Positions 25,606 through 34,338 of a DNA stretch of 64,000 nucleotides are shown here, one piece after another; the stretch's first letter is position 1, and every line of letters begins with the position of its first letter. The translations under genes and the position numbers were made by a program. The notes beneath the pieces were generated by a model that was given only the letters and a program-made list of their open reading frames with translations, had not been told where the DNA came from and ran no database searches. This stretch comes from JAQBDA01 sp963709875 (GTDB taxonomy: Bacteria; Chloroflexota; Anaerolineae; Anaerolineales; UBA4823), in contig CAVPYB010000005.1 of assembly GCA_963709875.1 (NCBI GenBank), positions 1-64,000 of the forward strand. Direction: 5' to 3'.

Positions 25606-26224
25606 GTGCGCCCAGCATGGGCGCTGGCTAGAGGGTGAAAGACCCTTGCGGAGGTTGGTCGCACCAACCGCTAGCTGAAGGCAAGGGCGCTGTCGTGAGG
25701 CAGGGTCTGAAGGAAGCCGAAGGCAAACCTGGGACTTGAGGAACACGAACCTCATAGGAGGCTGTGAGGCTGGACGAGTTGGCCAATAACAACGAAGTCC
25801 GATGCGACCAAGAGCCGAAGCAGAAAATGGGGCAGGTGTGCAGGGAAAGTCAGCGTTCTTACCTGGGGAGGTCTGCCGTGAGGCCGGGAACGGTAACCCT
25901 GATCGAGAGGTCAGGCTGAGGCGGCAGAAGTCAGCAGAGGCCATAGTACCAGCGAGAGCTGGGAAGGGCTGAACATCGAGAGGATGAGTACGAAGAGCAG
26001 TTCGAGGAACGACAAAGAAAGCTGAACGCCTCGGATAGAGGCACTGCTGAGCAAGCAAAATGGGTGAAGCCTGTGGGAGTTGTGCAGAGGGCTGAGTCGT
26101 TCCCGACACGAGACGGAGGAAAATCCAGCGCCAAGAAGGGTGCCTTTCTCGGTGAACCGCCGGATGCGGACCCGCATGTCCGGTGGTGTGAGAGGGGGCG
26201 GTTAGCCGCCGCCCCCTACTCGAT
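25606..26224 (+). mobile_element. ORF-less group IIC intron
   Basis: Starts GTGCGCCCAGCATGGGCGC, a typical group II 5' end. The interior is rich in stem-forming GA-rich RNA-like sequence with no supported ORF. It ends with domain V (26154-26190) and a GC-rich domain VI hairpin to about 26216. Domain V has a CGC triad opposite GUG, a TG bulge and a 4-base loop, as in class IIC. It matches the intron end at 750-824 except for a G-C to A-T pair swap, which preserves pairing. Insertion right after a hairpin is the known IIC habit. At about 619 bp it must depend on a maturase supplied in trans. Boundaries good to a few bases. Confidence 0.85.
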
Positions 26225-26266
26225 TGGCTGCATCCCGGGCGCGTCTGGCTCTTTTTTTTACAACCC

Positions 26267-27271
26267 TCAAGATTTCACATAACGCTCAAACCACGCCAGG
26301 GTGTGTGCCCAGGCATCCATGGCTGCTTCCGCATTGTAGCGGCTGCCGGTATCGTTATGGAATGCGTGATCGGTATCGGGGTAGATTACTTTCTCGTAGA
26401 CCTTGCCGTTAGCCTGCATTGCTGCTTCGATTGCGGGGATGCCCCCGTTGATGCGCTGGTCGTTGCCCGCGTAGATCCCCAGAACGGCTGCCCGGATATT
26501 GGGCACTGCATCGACTGAGGGGTGTGGGCCGTAAAAAGGCACCGCCGCCAGCAGCTCGGGCATGCGTGTCGCCATCAGCCAGGTGACCCCGCCGCCAAAG
26601 CAGAAGCCTACCATCCCCACCCGCTCCGCCTGTGTGTAGGGCTGCTCTCTCAAGTAGTTCCAGCCACTCAAAAAATCGCTGACAAACTGGTCGGGAGGTG
26701 AATTGCCCAGGTGACCCGGCACGTCGGAGGAGTTGAGCGTGGCAGTACCGCCCTGTCGGGATAGCAGGTCTACCGCCAGAGCGACGTAGCCGGCATCTGC
26801 CACGCGCCGGGTAACATCCTTCATGTGCTCGGTCAGTCCGCGGTTTTCGTGGCACACGAGCACGACAGGGTACTGTCCTTCACCGCCTGGACGGGCCAGG
26901 TAGGCGATCAGCTCTGTGCCCTCACCCAGGATGGTGATATCAGCCGCTTCGATACCCCCCTCAGCAATAGACGTTGCATCGGTCTCATCAGCTTGCAGTG
27001 TATCCTCCGGAATCGGGGTGGCTTCGCTCGTAGAAGTTGGTGCGGTCGTTTGTGTTGGGCCGCCTTCCGACTGCAGTGAGGGAATTTCGCTCGCCAGCAC
27101 GGTTGCAGCCAACTCCTGTGCAGGAGGCGCACAGGCTGCCAGGATGCTGTTGGCGACGAGCAGGCTGCCGGTGATGGCGGCGATCATCTTCAACGCCTCC
27201 CGCCGGGATAGCTGACCTTCCTGGTAGTCTTCGGCGAACTCTTCGACCAGATACTCTTGAAACAGATTCAT
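26267..27271 (-). CDS. Tat-exported dienelactone hydrolase-family lipoprotein
   Basis: 334 residues from the ATG at 27271 (CAGGAGG upstream). Twin-arginine signal LSRREALKMIAAITGSLLVANSILAAC ending in a lipobox Cys, then a Thr/Ser/Pro-rich linker, then the alpha/beta hydrolase domain. Catalytic triad of the DLH family is visible: nucleophile Cys in GFCFGGGV, Asp in YAGNDQRI, His in DTDHAFH. VLVCHENRGLTEHM and YVALAVDLLSRQGG are classic DLH motifs. It should hydrolyse lactones or esters on the outer face of the membrane. The intron lies just after its stop codon. Confidence 0.9.
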   Translation of the reverse strand: MNLFQEYLVEEFAEDYQEGQLSRREALKMIAAITGSLLVANSILAACAPPAQELAATVLASEIPSLQSEGGPTQTTAPTSTSEATPIPEDTLQADETDATSIAEGGIEAADITILGEGTELIAYLARPGGEGQYPVVLVCHENRGLTEHMKDVTRRVADAGYVALAVDLLSRQGGTATLNSSDVPGHLGNSPPDQFVSDFLSGWNYLREQPYTQAERVGMVGFCFGGGVTWLMATRMPELLAAVPFYGPHPSVDAVPNIRAAVLGIYAGNDQRINGGIPAIEAAMQANGKVYEKVIYPDTDHAFHNDTGSRYNAEAAMDAWAHTLAWFERYVKS

Positions 27272-27326
27272 GTCGTTCCTCCTGATTTGCATGCCTGGGT
27301 AATAAGATGCCCTTTCTGCCACTTGG

Positions 27327-28226
27327 TCAGCAAAAACCGATCCGTCTGCACTCCAGCTCGAAGAACTGCTCCTTCGAGATCGTAACCAGGCGTTCGCCCC
27401 AGATAAACAGGTAGAGAGTGACCGAGTTGTTGCTGAAATTGCTTTCCAGAACAATTCTGCCCGGGTTGGCGGTCGATTTCAAGGCGAAATAGCCGTTCTG
27501 CACCCCGGATAGCGGTATGGACTGCCCGTCCAGGAAGGATTTATATTCATCGCCCCACCCGGCAGAAAGCCCCTGCAGCGAACGTCCGCAGCCGTAATAC
27601 TGGCGGCGTGGCTCGAAAGCGGGGTTATCGGGATTGATGACATCGGTGTCGATCACGCAGTACGATAATTTACCGCTGCTGCTCACTACTGTATCCAGGT
27701 CGCCAGTGCAGGTTAGCGTCCATAATTCGTACAGGGTGAACTGTTCGAAGTGCCAGTGCTCGTGGGTAGGGTGGAGGATAAATTCGCCGACCAGGTGTTC
27801 GTGTCCTTTGCCAGCCAATGCGTATACACGCTGGATGACCCTGGTCTGCCGGTTGGCGGGATTGCTGGCTCCCTCAAGCTCCAGCGGACCGGGACCGTCG
27901 TTCCATATCGTGTTCGACAGCCGCAGCTCGCGGCTGCCATCGCGCAGAGTTGCAATCTCAAGGTCGGATGGCGGCAGAGTTTGCAAGTCGGGCAGCAGCA
28001 GGCGCGCATCCGGAATATTCGCTCCGCTAGGGGGAGAGTTCTGTAACGGCAGGTCGGGATCAGACGGGTGGAAATGGTCGTCTACGATTGAGCCGGGGAG
28101 TGCATTTACCGCCTGGTGCTTATCGAGAGATGTGACAGCCAGGACGCGTGCTCTGCTCTCATGCGTAATCCAGATTGGGATGAGAACGAACAGGGATAAG
28201 ATGTGCCTGGCGCGTATTCGGTCCAT
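27327..28226 (-). CDS. Secreted lysyl oxidase-family copper protein
   Basis: 299 residues from the ATG at 28226, which gives a signal-peptide-like start (HILSLFVLIPIWITHESRA); a TTG at 28310 would add 28 residues. The lysyl oxidase domain shows LLPDLQTLPPSDLEI, ELRLSNTIWNDGPGPLEL, the copper-binding HPTHEHWHFEQFTLYEL, YCVIDTD, YYGCGRSLQGLSAGWGDEY and SNNSVTLYL. In this family copper and a lysine-tyrosyl quinone oxidise amines, for example peptidyl lysine. Bacterial members are secreted; substrates are mostly unknown. No other amine-metabolism genes are nearby. Confidence 0.9.
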   Translation of the reverse strand: MDRIRARHILSLFVLIPIWITHESRARVLAVTSLDKHQAVNALPGSIVDDHFHPSDPDLPLQNSPPSGANIPDARLLLPDLQTLPPSDLEIATLRDGSRELRLSNTIWNDGPGPLELEGASNPANRQTRVIQRVYALAGKGHEHLVGEFILHPTHEHWHFEQFTLYELWTLTCTGDLDTVVSSSGKLSYCVIDTDVINPDNPAFEPRRQYYGCGRSLQGLSAGWGDEYKSFLDGQSIPLSGVQNGYFALKSTANPGRIVLESNFSNNSVTLYLFIWGERLVTISKEQFFELECRRIGFC

Positions 28227-28401
28227 ACCAGCAAATTTCACCCGGGTCTTGTCTTGTAGTGAAGAAACGTTGTTGATCCTGCCGCTGATAAAAAGACAGG
28301 AATTCTCCAATTATCATACCTGTGAAATTGGCTGGCTTAGATTAAAGCTAGTTTAGCGAATGAATTAACTATTTCGTTGTGTTCATATGAATTCTGTCAT
28401 G

Positions 28402-28428
28402 TAGAGACGCCCCGGCGGGGCGTCTCTA
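28402..28428. repeat. Hairpin TAGAGACGCCCC (dispersed family)
   Basis: Perfect 12-bp stem with a GGC loop between two minus-strand genes. Relatives at 25571-25599 and 43531-43557. It could double as a terminator but lacks a T-tract. Confidence 0.85.
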
Positions 28429-28456
28429 TGCGATTATTACGCGTGTGGGGGCTTCT

Positions 28457-29365
28457 CTACGTATCGATCGCCGTGATGCCGACCCAGTCGTACCAGGTTT
28501 CATCCACATCTGGAACGTTGAGATAACCGATCTTCAGCCCACCGCCGATCTGGTAGTTATCAGCCCATAGCTGGATTTCCCCCGGACCGAATGGGTGCAT
28601 CTCGAATCCACCGATCACCTGGTCATCAACTTTGAACTCGACGTGTTGAATTCTTTCGTTTATCCATGACCACTGCATACTGTAGGCGTGCCAATCGGAG
28701 GTATTGACATCACTTATGGTCTGCTTGTCCTGGATAGACAGACCGATAACAGTCTCGATTGCCAGGCCGCGGATAAAGGCGTCGGAGGCACCTCCGAGGT
28801 AAGAAAATCCGAACGAGCGGAACGGCTTGACCATAATGCCCGTTTTCGGATCGAAGGTATCAACCTCCTGGACCCAGATGCCGGTTGAGCCGTGGAATCC
28901 GGCGCTGATTTTCATGCGGCACTCCACCAGGATCGACTGCCCGGGCGTGGGCATGAAGCCGCCCATTCCGACCACGTAAGCGTTGTTGTATCTCTCCGCT
29001 GCGGCGAATCCCTTGCGCCACTTCGAGCTCTTCTGGCCGAATTTCGGATCGTGCCGGACCTGGAGCTTCAGCACACCGTCCTGGACAGTAATATCCCCCG
29101 CCTCCCCGTGCGGAGGGGGTGCCACACGACCGGAGCCGTTGATGAAGGCGATGTCCCACAACCCCGTCCCGCCCTCGACAGCCTGCCTGGCGGAGGAGAT
29201 CGCACGGTCATCGGAAAAATCTTCATGGATAGCGGCAGGATTGCTGTGGTGCTCAGCTAACTGATGCACCTGGCGGGCGTCTGCCCGTTCCTTGCGGTAG
29301 TACAGCCGGGCGAGTTTCAGGGCGAGGTTATCGATCAGGGGTGTTTTTTCTGGAGCTGATGCCAT
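28457..29365 (-). CDS. Concanavalin A-like lectin/glucanase-fold protein
   Basis: 302 residues, no signal peptide. After a helical first 60 residues, a beta-sandwich region has GDITVQDGVLKLQVRHD, YVVGMGGFMPTPGQSILVECRMKISAG, GIWVQEVDTFD, WHAYSMQWSWINERIQHVEFKVDDQVIGGFEMHP and WADNYQI. This alternation matches GH16-like or LamG-type concanavalin folds, but the glucanase E-x-D-x-x-E motif is not seen, so it may bind rather than cleave sugars. The start MASAPEKTPLIDNLA has no strong ribosome binding site. Confidence 0.65.
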   Translation of the reverse strand: MASAPEKTPLIDNLALKLARLYYRKERADARQVHQLAEHHSNPAAIHEDFSDDRAISSARQAVEGGTGLWDIAFINGSGRVAPPPHGEAGDITVQDGVLKLQVRHDPKFGQKSSKWRKGFAAAERYNNAYVVGMGGFMPTPGQSILVECRMKISAGFHGSTGIWVQEVDTFDPKTGIMVKPFRSFGFSYLGGASDAFIRGLAIETVIGLSIQDKQTISDVNTSDWHAYSMQWSWINERIQHVEFKVDDQVIGGFEMHPFGPGEIQLWADNYQIGGGLKIGYLNVPDVDETWYDWVGITAIDT

Positions 29366-29408
29366 GAATTTTATTCTCAGTAATGGTGAGCGCTGCGTTG
29401 TGAGCAGA

Positions 29409-29455
29409 TGACCGCTGACCGCTGACCGTAGACCTTAGACCGCAGACCGCTGCGT
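29409..29455. repeat. Imperfect GACCGCT tandem repeat
   Basis: Six or so consecutive 7-8-base words (GACCGCT, GACCGTA, GACCTTA, GACCGCA, GACCGCT) between two minus-strand genes. No reading frame. Confidence 0.6.
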
Positions 29456-29488
29456 TGAAAGCAACGGACCGCGCGGCGGTTTATGCAC

Positions 29489-30289
29489 CTAATCGTTCAG
29501 CACACTGTCCAGGCCGCGGCGCAGCCCGGTAAACGAGCCGACCTTACGGATGGCGATCAACGCCCCGCCGACGTACGGTTCTGCGCTGCTGCCCGAGTCG
29601 TGGCGCAGCGTGAGGCGCTGGTCGGGCAGTCCGAAGATGGCCTCCACCGAGATGGTATAAGCGGGCAGGCGGATGGAATGCACCTGCGAGCCGGCCAGGC
29701 GGGCGCCGCGCGTCTCAACAACGCCTTCGGTCTCTTCCAGAGGCACGGTAAGCTCGGAGGGACGGATTTTTCCCAGGCGGGCAGCCAGCTCACGGGCCGT
29801 CCCGCTGGGCGCATCCCGCTTGCCATCGCTGGCATAATCGATGATCTCCCATTGGGGAACATACTGAGCAGCAATCTCGGCGAATTTCTGCAGCAGCACG
29901 GCGGTGAGCGCAAAGTTGCCCACTGCCAGCACAGCGCGCTGCTGTCGCTCGGCAGCCGCGGCCAGCTCGGCATAGTCGGCGTCGGTCAGCCCGGAGGTGC
30001 CGATCACGACGTGGGCGCCGTGTTCCAGTGCAACCAGGCTGCTAGCTTTTGCCACTGCGGGTTTGGTGTATTCGAAGAAGACGTCGCACGGGTGGGCGAG
30101 TGCCTCAGCGGCAGCGGCATAGACAGGACAGGTCAGCCGCGGCTCCACCAGCACCTCGCTCAGGCTGCGCCCGGAATGCGTGCGCGAGATGGCTGCCACA
30201 AGCTCGATATCCTCGGTTTGAGCAATCCCACGGGCAAGGGCTGAGCCTGCCCAACCCGTCGCGCCGGCTAAACAGACACGGATTGGCAT
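29489..30289 (-). CDS. DapB-like dihydrodipicolinate reductase homologue without the HH motif
   Basis: 266 residues. NAD(P)-binding VCLAGATGWAGSALA at the N-terminus, IGTSGLTDADYAEL and a C-terminal DapB fold. The substrate loop reads EIIDYASDGKRDAPSGTA, where true DapB has E-x-HH-R-x-K-x-DAPSGTA: the two histidines (general acid) are Ala and Ser, while Lys and the DAPSGTA phosphate-like loop remain. So it is a DapB relative that may reduce a different imine. An AGGAG site precedes the ATG. No other lysine genes lie nearby. Confidence 0.8.
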   Translation of the reverse strand: MPIRVCLAGATGWAGSALARGIAQTEDIELVAAISRTHSGRSLSEVLVEPRLTCPVYAAAAEALAHPCDVFFEYTKPAVAKASSLVALEHGAHVVIGTSGLTDADYAELAAAAERQQRAVLAVGNFALTAVLLQKFAEIAAQYVPQWEIIDYASDGKRDAPSGTARELAARLGKIRPSELTVPLEETEGVVETRGARLAGSQVHSIRLPAYTISVEAIFGLPDQRLTLRHDSGSSAEPYVGGALIAIRKVGSFTGLRRGLDSVLND

Positions 30290-30316
30290 GGATTCTCCTG
30301 TTCTATATGTGTTAGG

Positions 30317-30370
30317 ACTTACGCACTTGGGATAGAGTTGCTGATTACCCCGTGAACTGCGTAACTTCTA
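30317..30370. repeat. Short copy of the ACTTACGCACT palindrome
   Basis: ACTTACGCACTTGGG ... GTGAACTGCGTAACTTC with a reduced 20-base centre, between two minus-strand genes. Confidence 0.75.
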
Positions 30371-30399
30371 GCGGATTCTGCGTGCTCCGCGGTGAAAAA

Positions 30400-31782
30400 T
30401 CATCCCACTGGCGCCAATTGGGCGGTGAAATGCCGCAGCACGGGCGGCGCCCAGGCGATCTTCATCCCTTTGATCTGCTCGCGTTCCTTGTAGATGCGGA
30501 TCACGGAGTTAGCCGCCAGGCGCAGGTGGTTGTCGGTGTACACCCGGCGCGGCACCGCCATGCGCACCACCTCCAGCGGGGCGTAGCTTACCTTGCCTGT
30601 CTCCGGGTCCTCGCTGCCGAACGCCAGCTGTCCCAGGCCGACCGCCCGCGTACCGCTATCCAGGTACAGGGCCGCGGTGAAAGCCTCCGCCGGGAACTGC
30701 TCTTGCGGGATGTGCGACAGGAAGCGCTTCATATCCAGCATGACGCAGTGCCCGCCCAGCGGCAGGAGCAGGGGCACTCCGGCGTCTTTGAGTAGACCGC
30801 CCATATAGTGCACCTGGCGCACGCGGTTGGCCAGGTAGTTTTCGTCCAGCACCTCGGTCAGCCCGACCGAGAGCGCCTCCAGATCGCGTCCTGCCATGCC
30901 GCCGTAAGTCAGGAAGCCTTCCAGAAGGATCAGGTGCTGCTGCGCCAGGTGGAAGGTGGCATCGTCGTTGAGCGCCAGAAAGCCGCCGATATTGACCAGC
31001 CCGTCCTTCTTGGAGCTCATCGTGCAGCCATCGGCGAGCGAGAACATCTCGCGGGCGATCTGTTTGACCGACTTTTGCGCATAGCCAGATTCACGCTGCT
31101 GGATGAAGTAGGCATTCTCGGCGAAACGGGCCGCGTCAAGGAAGAAAGGCAGCCCGTATTTGTCTGCCAGCTCCCTCACACGGCGAAGGTTCTCCATCGA
31201 GACCGGCTGCCCGGCGTTGTTGTTGCAGGTGACCGTAACCAGGATCAGCCCGACCTGGTGCTGCCCGTGCTCCTGGATGTAGGCTTCCATGCGTTCGATA
31301 TCTACATTGCCTTTGAACGGCAGCTCGACTTCCGGCTGTAAGCCCTGCTCGGTGATCAGGTTGACCGGCAGCGCCTGCTTGTTCTCCACGTGGGCGTGGG
31401 TAGTATCGAAGAGCATATTGGAGAGCGCCGCCTTCCCCGGGCGCAGCAGGATGCTGGTCAGGATATTCTCCGCCGGGCGTCCCTGGTGGGTGGGCAGTAC
31501 GAACTGGTATCCGGTGATGTCTTTGACCGTCTCTTCCAGGTGGAACCAGTTGCGGCAGCCGGCGTAGGATTCGTCGCCGGTCATCAGCCCGGCCCACTGG
31601 AAGTGGCTCATCGCGGAGGTGCCGCTGTCGGTGAGCAGGTCAACGAAGACTTCCTCGGAGGGGATGCTGAAGATATTGTAGTGCGCCTTCTGCAGGGTTT
31701 CCTGGCGCTCGGCGGGGGTGGTGATCTTGAGGGGTTCAACGACTTTGATGCGGAATGGCTCTGCTTCGAGGGTTTGGGTCAT
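30400..31782 (-). CDS. Tryptophanase / tyrosine phenol-lyase family PLP enzyme
   Basis: 460 residues, normal for the beta-eliminating lyase family. Landmarks: FQWAGLMTGDESYAGCRNW, QFVLPTHQGRPAEN, LDAARFAENAYFI, the PLP lysine region MSSKKDGLVNIGG (Lys258/259), FLTYGGMAGRDLEALSVGL and a C-terminal RMAVPRRVYTDNH. Such enzymes split tryptophan to indole, or tyrosine to phenol, plus pyruvate and ammonia. The sequence does not decide between the two substrates. GGAG lies before the ATG. No tnaB/tnaC genes are adjacent. Confidence 0.85.
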   Translation of the reverse strand: MTQTLEAEPFRIKVVEPLKITTPAERQETLQKAHYNIFSIPSEEVFVDLLTDSGTSAMSHFQWAGLMTGDESYAGCRNWFHLEETVKDITGYQFVLPTHQGRPAENILTSILLRPGKAALSNMLFDTTHAHVENKQALPVNLITEQGLQPEVELPFKGNVDIERMEAYIQEHGQHQVGLILVTVTCNNNAGQPVSMENLRRVRELADKYGLPFFLDAARFAENAYFIQQRESGYAQKSVKQIAREMFSLADGCTMSSKKDGLVNIGGFLALNDDATFHLAQQHLILLEGFLTYGGMAGRDLEALSVGLTEVLDENYLANRVRQVHYMGGLLKDAGVPLLLPLGGHCVMLDMKRFLSHIPQEQFPAEAFTAALYLDSGTRAVGLGQLAFGSEDPETGKVSYAPLEVVRMAVPRRVYTDNHLRLAANSVIRIYKEREQIKGMKIAWAPPVLRHFTAQLAPVG

Positions 31783-31947
31783 TGAGTTCGGCTCCGGGTG
31801 GGGTCAGATGGGTTGTTTTTGGGACACGGATTCGACGGATGGGCACGGATATCTTTGTGTTCGTTCTATTATCCTTGTAAGCTGTGTCATGTCCACTGCC
31901 TGGCAAAAGGTATTATTCGTTCCATAATTGATTATATACGCGAATAA

Positions 31948-31992
31948 AAAATAAACTCTCGCAAGTTCTAAAGCTGCGGGAGTTTATTTTCA
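31948..31992. terminator. Bidirectional terminator (hairpin with GTTCTAAA loop)
   Basis: AATAAACTCTCGCA pairs with TGCGGGAGTTTATT; T-rich tracts follow on both strands. It ends the minus-strand TPR gene. The loop GTTCTAAA is shared with the hairpin at 34444-34475. Confidence 0.85.
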
Positions 31993-32003
31993 TTGTGATC
32001 TGT

Positions 32004-33380
32004 CTAAGCCTGATTTGCGATTGTAGTTTTGATCCTTTTTTGCAATTCGAGGGATGGTTTGTCGAGGGTTAATCCACGCCTACGTGCTTTCTTAAACTGG
32101 CCCAAGGCTCTCTCCGGATGACCTGTTTTTTGATATATTGCTGCTGCATATCTGTAAAATATGATCTCCTGTGAGTATTCCTCCTGAGCGATCTGGAGCA
32201 GATCAATCGCCTCATCGTATTGGTTTAAACCGGTCAAAGCATCTATTTTTGAGAGTATCAACTCCATTCTCGCATCGCGCTCTCTCAAATATCTAATTGG
32301 CTCTATTTGACCAAGAGTTGGTCGGGTAAAATAATCTTGCGTTTCTTCTCTTATGTTGGTAGATGCCCCGCGAGGGGTGATCATCAATCCATCATCTGCC
32401 GTTTGCAGAGCTGACTGGTAGTTCCTCAATGCGATTAGTGCCTGAGCACGAAGTGCAAGAATGCTTTGGTTTTCAGGTGTGATTTCGGCTGCCTGGTCCG
32501 CAATCTCCATTGCCTTGTCCGGAAAACCCGCCTCTAATAAGGCGTGCCCGAATCCAACCAAAACTTCTGGTTTTAACTTATCATCATTATGAACTAGTGC
32601 ATATAAGTCGATAGCTTTCTCAGGCTCCCTTATCTTCTGAAAGAGTTTAGCAGACTCGAGAAAAACAGCTGAAAGGATAGCTGATCTGTTCTCAAGCTCT
32701 TCGTCTTCAAGCACCTTGAACAACAAATTACTTATAGCTTCGATAGCTTTATTATCATCCAATATATTGACCAAGCGTAAATATATATTTGCGACCCCAT
32801 CACTAAAAAAAATTAAATTCTCTAGAAGATATTGTAGAGCATAGTCCTTTTGGTCAAGCTTGCAATACGCCCATGTAATTGCCTCAATACTCTCCAGGAC
32901 TTCATCCTCATATTCATAAAGTTCATTGTACTTTTCGAGAAATGATATCCCTTCATCATATCTATGTTGGTTGAGTAAATAATAGCCCATCGATCGAAGA
33001 AACCATGGATCGTCGGGATTAAATCGTAAACCTGCTCGCAGCAATTCCTCCCCTCGAGCCATCTCACCCGCCATAATAAGATCCCAGCCACGATTGAATA
33101 AGGGATAGTCGAGGTAATATAAAGGTTCATGATCGAAACTGGCGTAATTTGCCAGCATAAAATTGATAGTTATCAGAACAGCAGCACTGTTCGTACTCAC
33201 AAGAGCTTTAGCAACATCAAGTAACTCTTTCGCAATATCCCAATTTTCAGTCTCAATGAGAGCTGCATCTGTGAGAATCGCTGCAGTGAGTTCCAGGTCA
33301 CCGGTATCCTTCGCAGATTGGGCCCGATTTAATAGGTGTTGCACGTCATCAATTTGTGCATTATCATATTGATTAGTCAT
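32004..33380 (-). CDS. TPR-repeat protein
   Basis: 458 residues, all helical. TPR-like units are clear at several places, for example FNPDDPWFLRSMGYYLLNQHRYDEGISFLEKY, ITPENQSILALRAQALIALRNYQSALQTAD, and YRYAAAIYQKTGHPERALGQFKKARRRG. No signal peptide, so cytoplasmic. The base composition is clearly AT-richer than the surrounding genes, as for hicA and hicB, which precede it by 12 bases. I infer one transfer event and one transcript. TPR proteins mediate protein contacts; the partner is unknown. Confidence 0.8.
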   Translation of the reverse strand: MTNQYDNAQIDDVQHLLNRAQSAKDTGDLELTAAILTDAALIETENWDIAKELLDVAKALVSTNSAAVLITINFMLANYASFDHEPLYYLDYPLFNRGWDLIMAGEMARGEELLRAGLRFNPDDPWFLRSMGYYLLNQHRYDEGISFLEKYNELYEYEDEVLESIEAITWAYCKLDQKDYALQYLLENLIFFSDGVANIYLRLVNILDDNKAIEAISNLLFKVLEDEELENRSAILSAVFLESAKLFQKIREPEKAIDLYALVHNDDKLKPEVLVGFGHALLEAGFPDKAMEIADQAAEITPENQSILALRAQALIALRNYQSALQTADDGLMITPRGASTNIREETQDYFTRPTLGQIEPIRYLRERDARMELILSKIDALTGLNQYDEAIDLLQIAQEEYSQEIIFYRYAAAIYQKTGHPERALGQFKKARRRGLTLDKPSLELQKRIKTTIANQA

Positions 33381-33392
33381 TTTTACACTCGC

Positions 33393-34040
33393 TTATTCAA
33401 GTAAGTTATCCAATATTGAACTTTCTGGTTTTGGAGTAACAGTATCTCTTCCGGCATCCTGTAACCATGTCCTGTAATCAGAATCAATGCGTTCTAACAC
33501 GAATCCCTTGAATAATTCATCAGTAGTTTTTTGTGGAGACACAGGATAAGCTTCAAAAGCCTTCCTGTCTTGTATAGCAATACCCATTTCCTTTAGCGAT
33601 TGATGAATTGCTTCCTTAATCCAATCTCGAATGTCTTGATGGGATATTTGATATTTTGGTGAATTACTTGCAACTGATAAGCCAACCACCTTTGCTAATT
33701 CTGTGCTGACATATTGATTCAGACTGATGCCTTCTCGTCCTGCCTGTTCAACCAATTGCTGGTGAAGAGACTTTGTCAATCGCACAATGAATTTACCGCT
33801 ATATTCTTGGTACGCTCTCGGTTCTGGGATGGGGAGTCCATCTTCGAGTGCTACTTCGAGCCAGCCTCTCATTGCGTCTTCAATCATCTCTTCGAGTTCA
33901 TCGAATGTGTCGCTCTGTGTATAACATCCAGGCAGTTCAACCACGCGTGCCACCCAGCCTGGATTCTCTTCATTCGTATCCCTGATCACTTCGATGGTAT
34001 AGGGTTTTTTTAGATATTCTTCGATCAATTCCATGTTCAT
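33393..34040 (-). CDS. hicB: HicB-family antitoxin with long C-terminal extension
   Basis: 215 residues; usual HicB proteins have 70-150. N-terminal degenerate RNase H-like HicB fold: YTIEVIRDTNEENPGWVARVVELPGCYTQSDTFDELEEMIEDAMRGW. Then an arc/ribbon-helix-helix part, YSGKFIVRLTKSLHQQLVEQAGREGISLNQYV, for DNA binding. About 75 further residues are acidic/helical and unassigned. It should neutralise HicA and repress the operon. The ATG overlaps the hicA stop (TAATG), so the two are translationally coupled. Confidence 0.85.
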   Translation of the reverse strand: MNMELIEEYLKKPYTIEVIRDTNEENPGWVARVVELPGCYTQSDTFDELEEMIEDAMRGWLEVALEDGLPIPEPRAYQEYSGKFIVRLTKSLHQQLVEQAGREGISLNQYVSTELAKVVGLSVASNSPKYQISHQDIRDWIKEAIHQSLKEMGIAIQDRKAFEAYPVSPQKTTDELFKGFVLERIDSDYRTWLQDAGRDTVTPKPESSILDNLLE

Positions 34041-34300
34041 TATGTATCTTCCTCGATTTCTCCTAAAGCTTCCAATGTCGGGAGAAGGAAATGTTTTATG
34101 TAATACTCTTTGATGAATGGTGACTTATGAGGTTTGGGAATTCGAAGAGGATACATTCCAGTCCGCGTAAAAGTAGCGTGACTTGTGCCCTCCTGGCGTT
34201 TTTCAAATCCGAGACGCAATAGAATTAGCTCAACATCCTCAAATCTCACATGTTTCGGGTTCTGGCGAATCTTCCGCAGCCGTTTCTCCCATTTTGCCAT
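34040..34300 (-). CDS. hicA: HicA-family mRNA interferase toxin
   Basis: 86 residues. The dsRBD-like HicA fold is visible: FEDVELILLRLGFEKRQEGTSHATFTR, with the His in GTSH at the catalytic position, then PLRIPKPHKSPFIKEYYIKHFL. HicA toxins cleave mRNA and stop translation. Gene order toxin then antitoxin is normal for hicAB. A palindrome with ATGATAC arms lies just upstream of the start. Confidence 0.85.
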   Translation of the reverse strand: MAKWEKRLRKIRQNPKHVRFEDVELILLRLGFEKRQEGTSHATFTRTGMYPLRIPKPHKSPFIKEYYIKHFLLPTLEALGEIEEDT

Positions 34301-34316
34301 AGGAACACCAATTGCT

Positions 34317-34338
34317 ATGATACTATATATGGTATCAT
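34317..34338. promoter_or_regulatory. Putative hicAB operator palindrome
   Basis: ATGATAC-8-GTATCAT, 17 bases upstream of the hicA ATG, with TATCAT/TATAGT words that could serve as the -10 box on the minus strand. Autoregulation by HicB is the expected mode. Confidence 0.65.

Noticed and set aside
34040..34300. HicAB as part of an anti-phage defence island
   Set aside because: No restriction, CRISPR, CBASS, retron or other defence genes are nearby. A plain toxin-antitoxin unit is all that the sequence supports.
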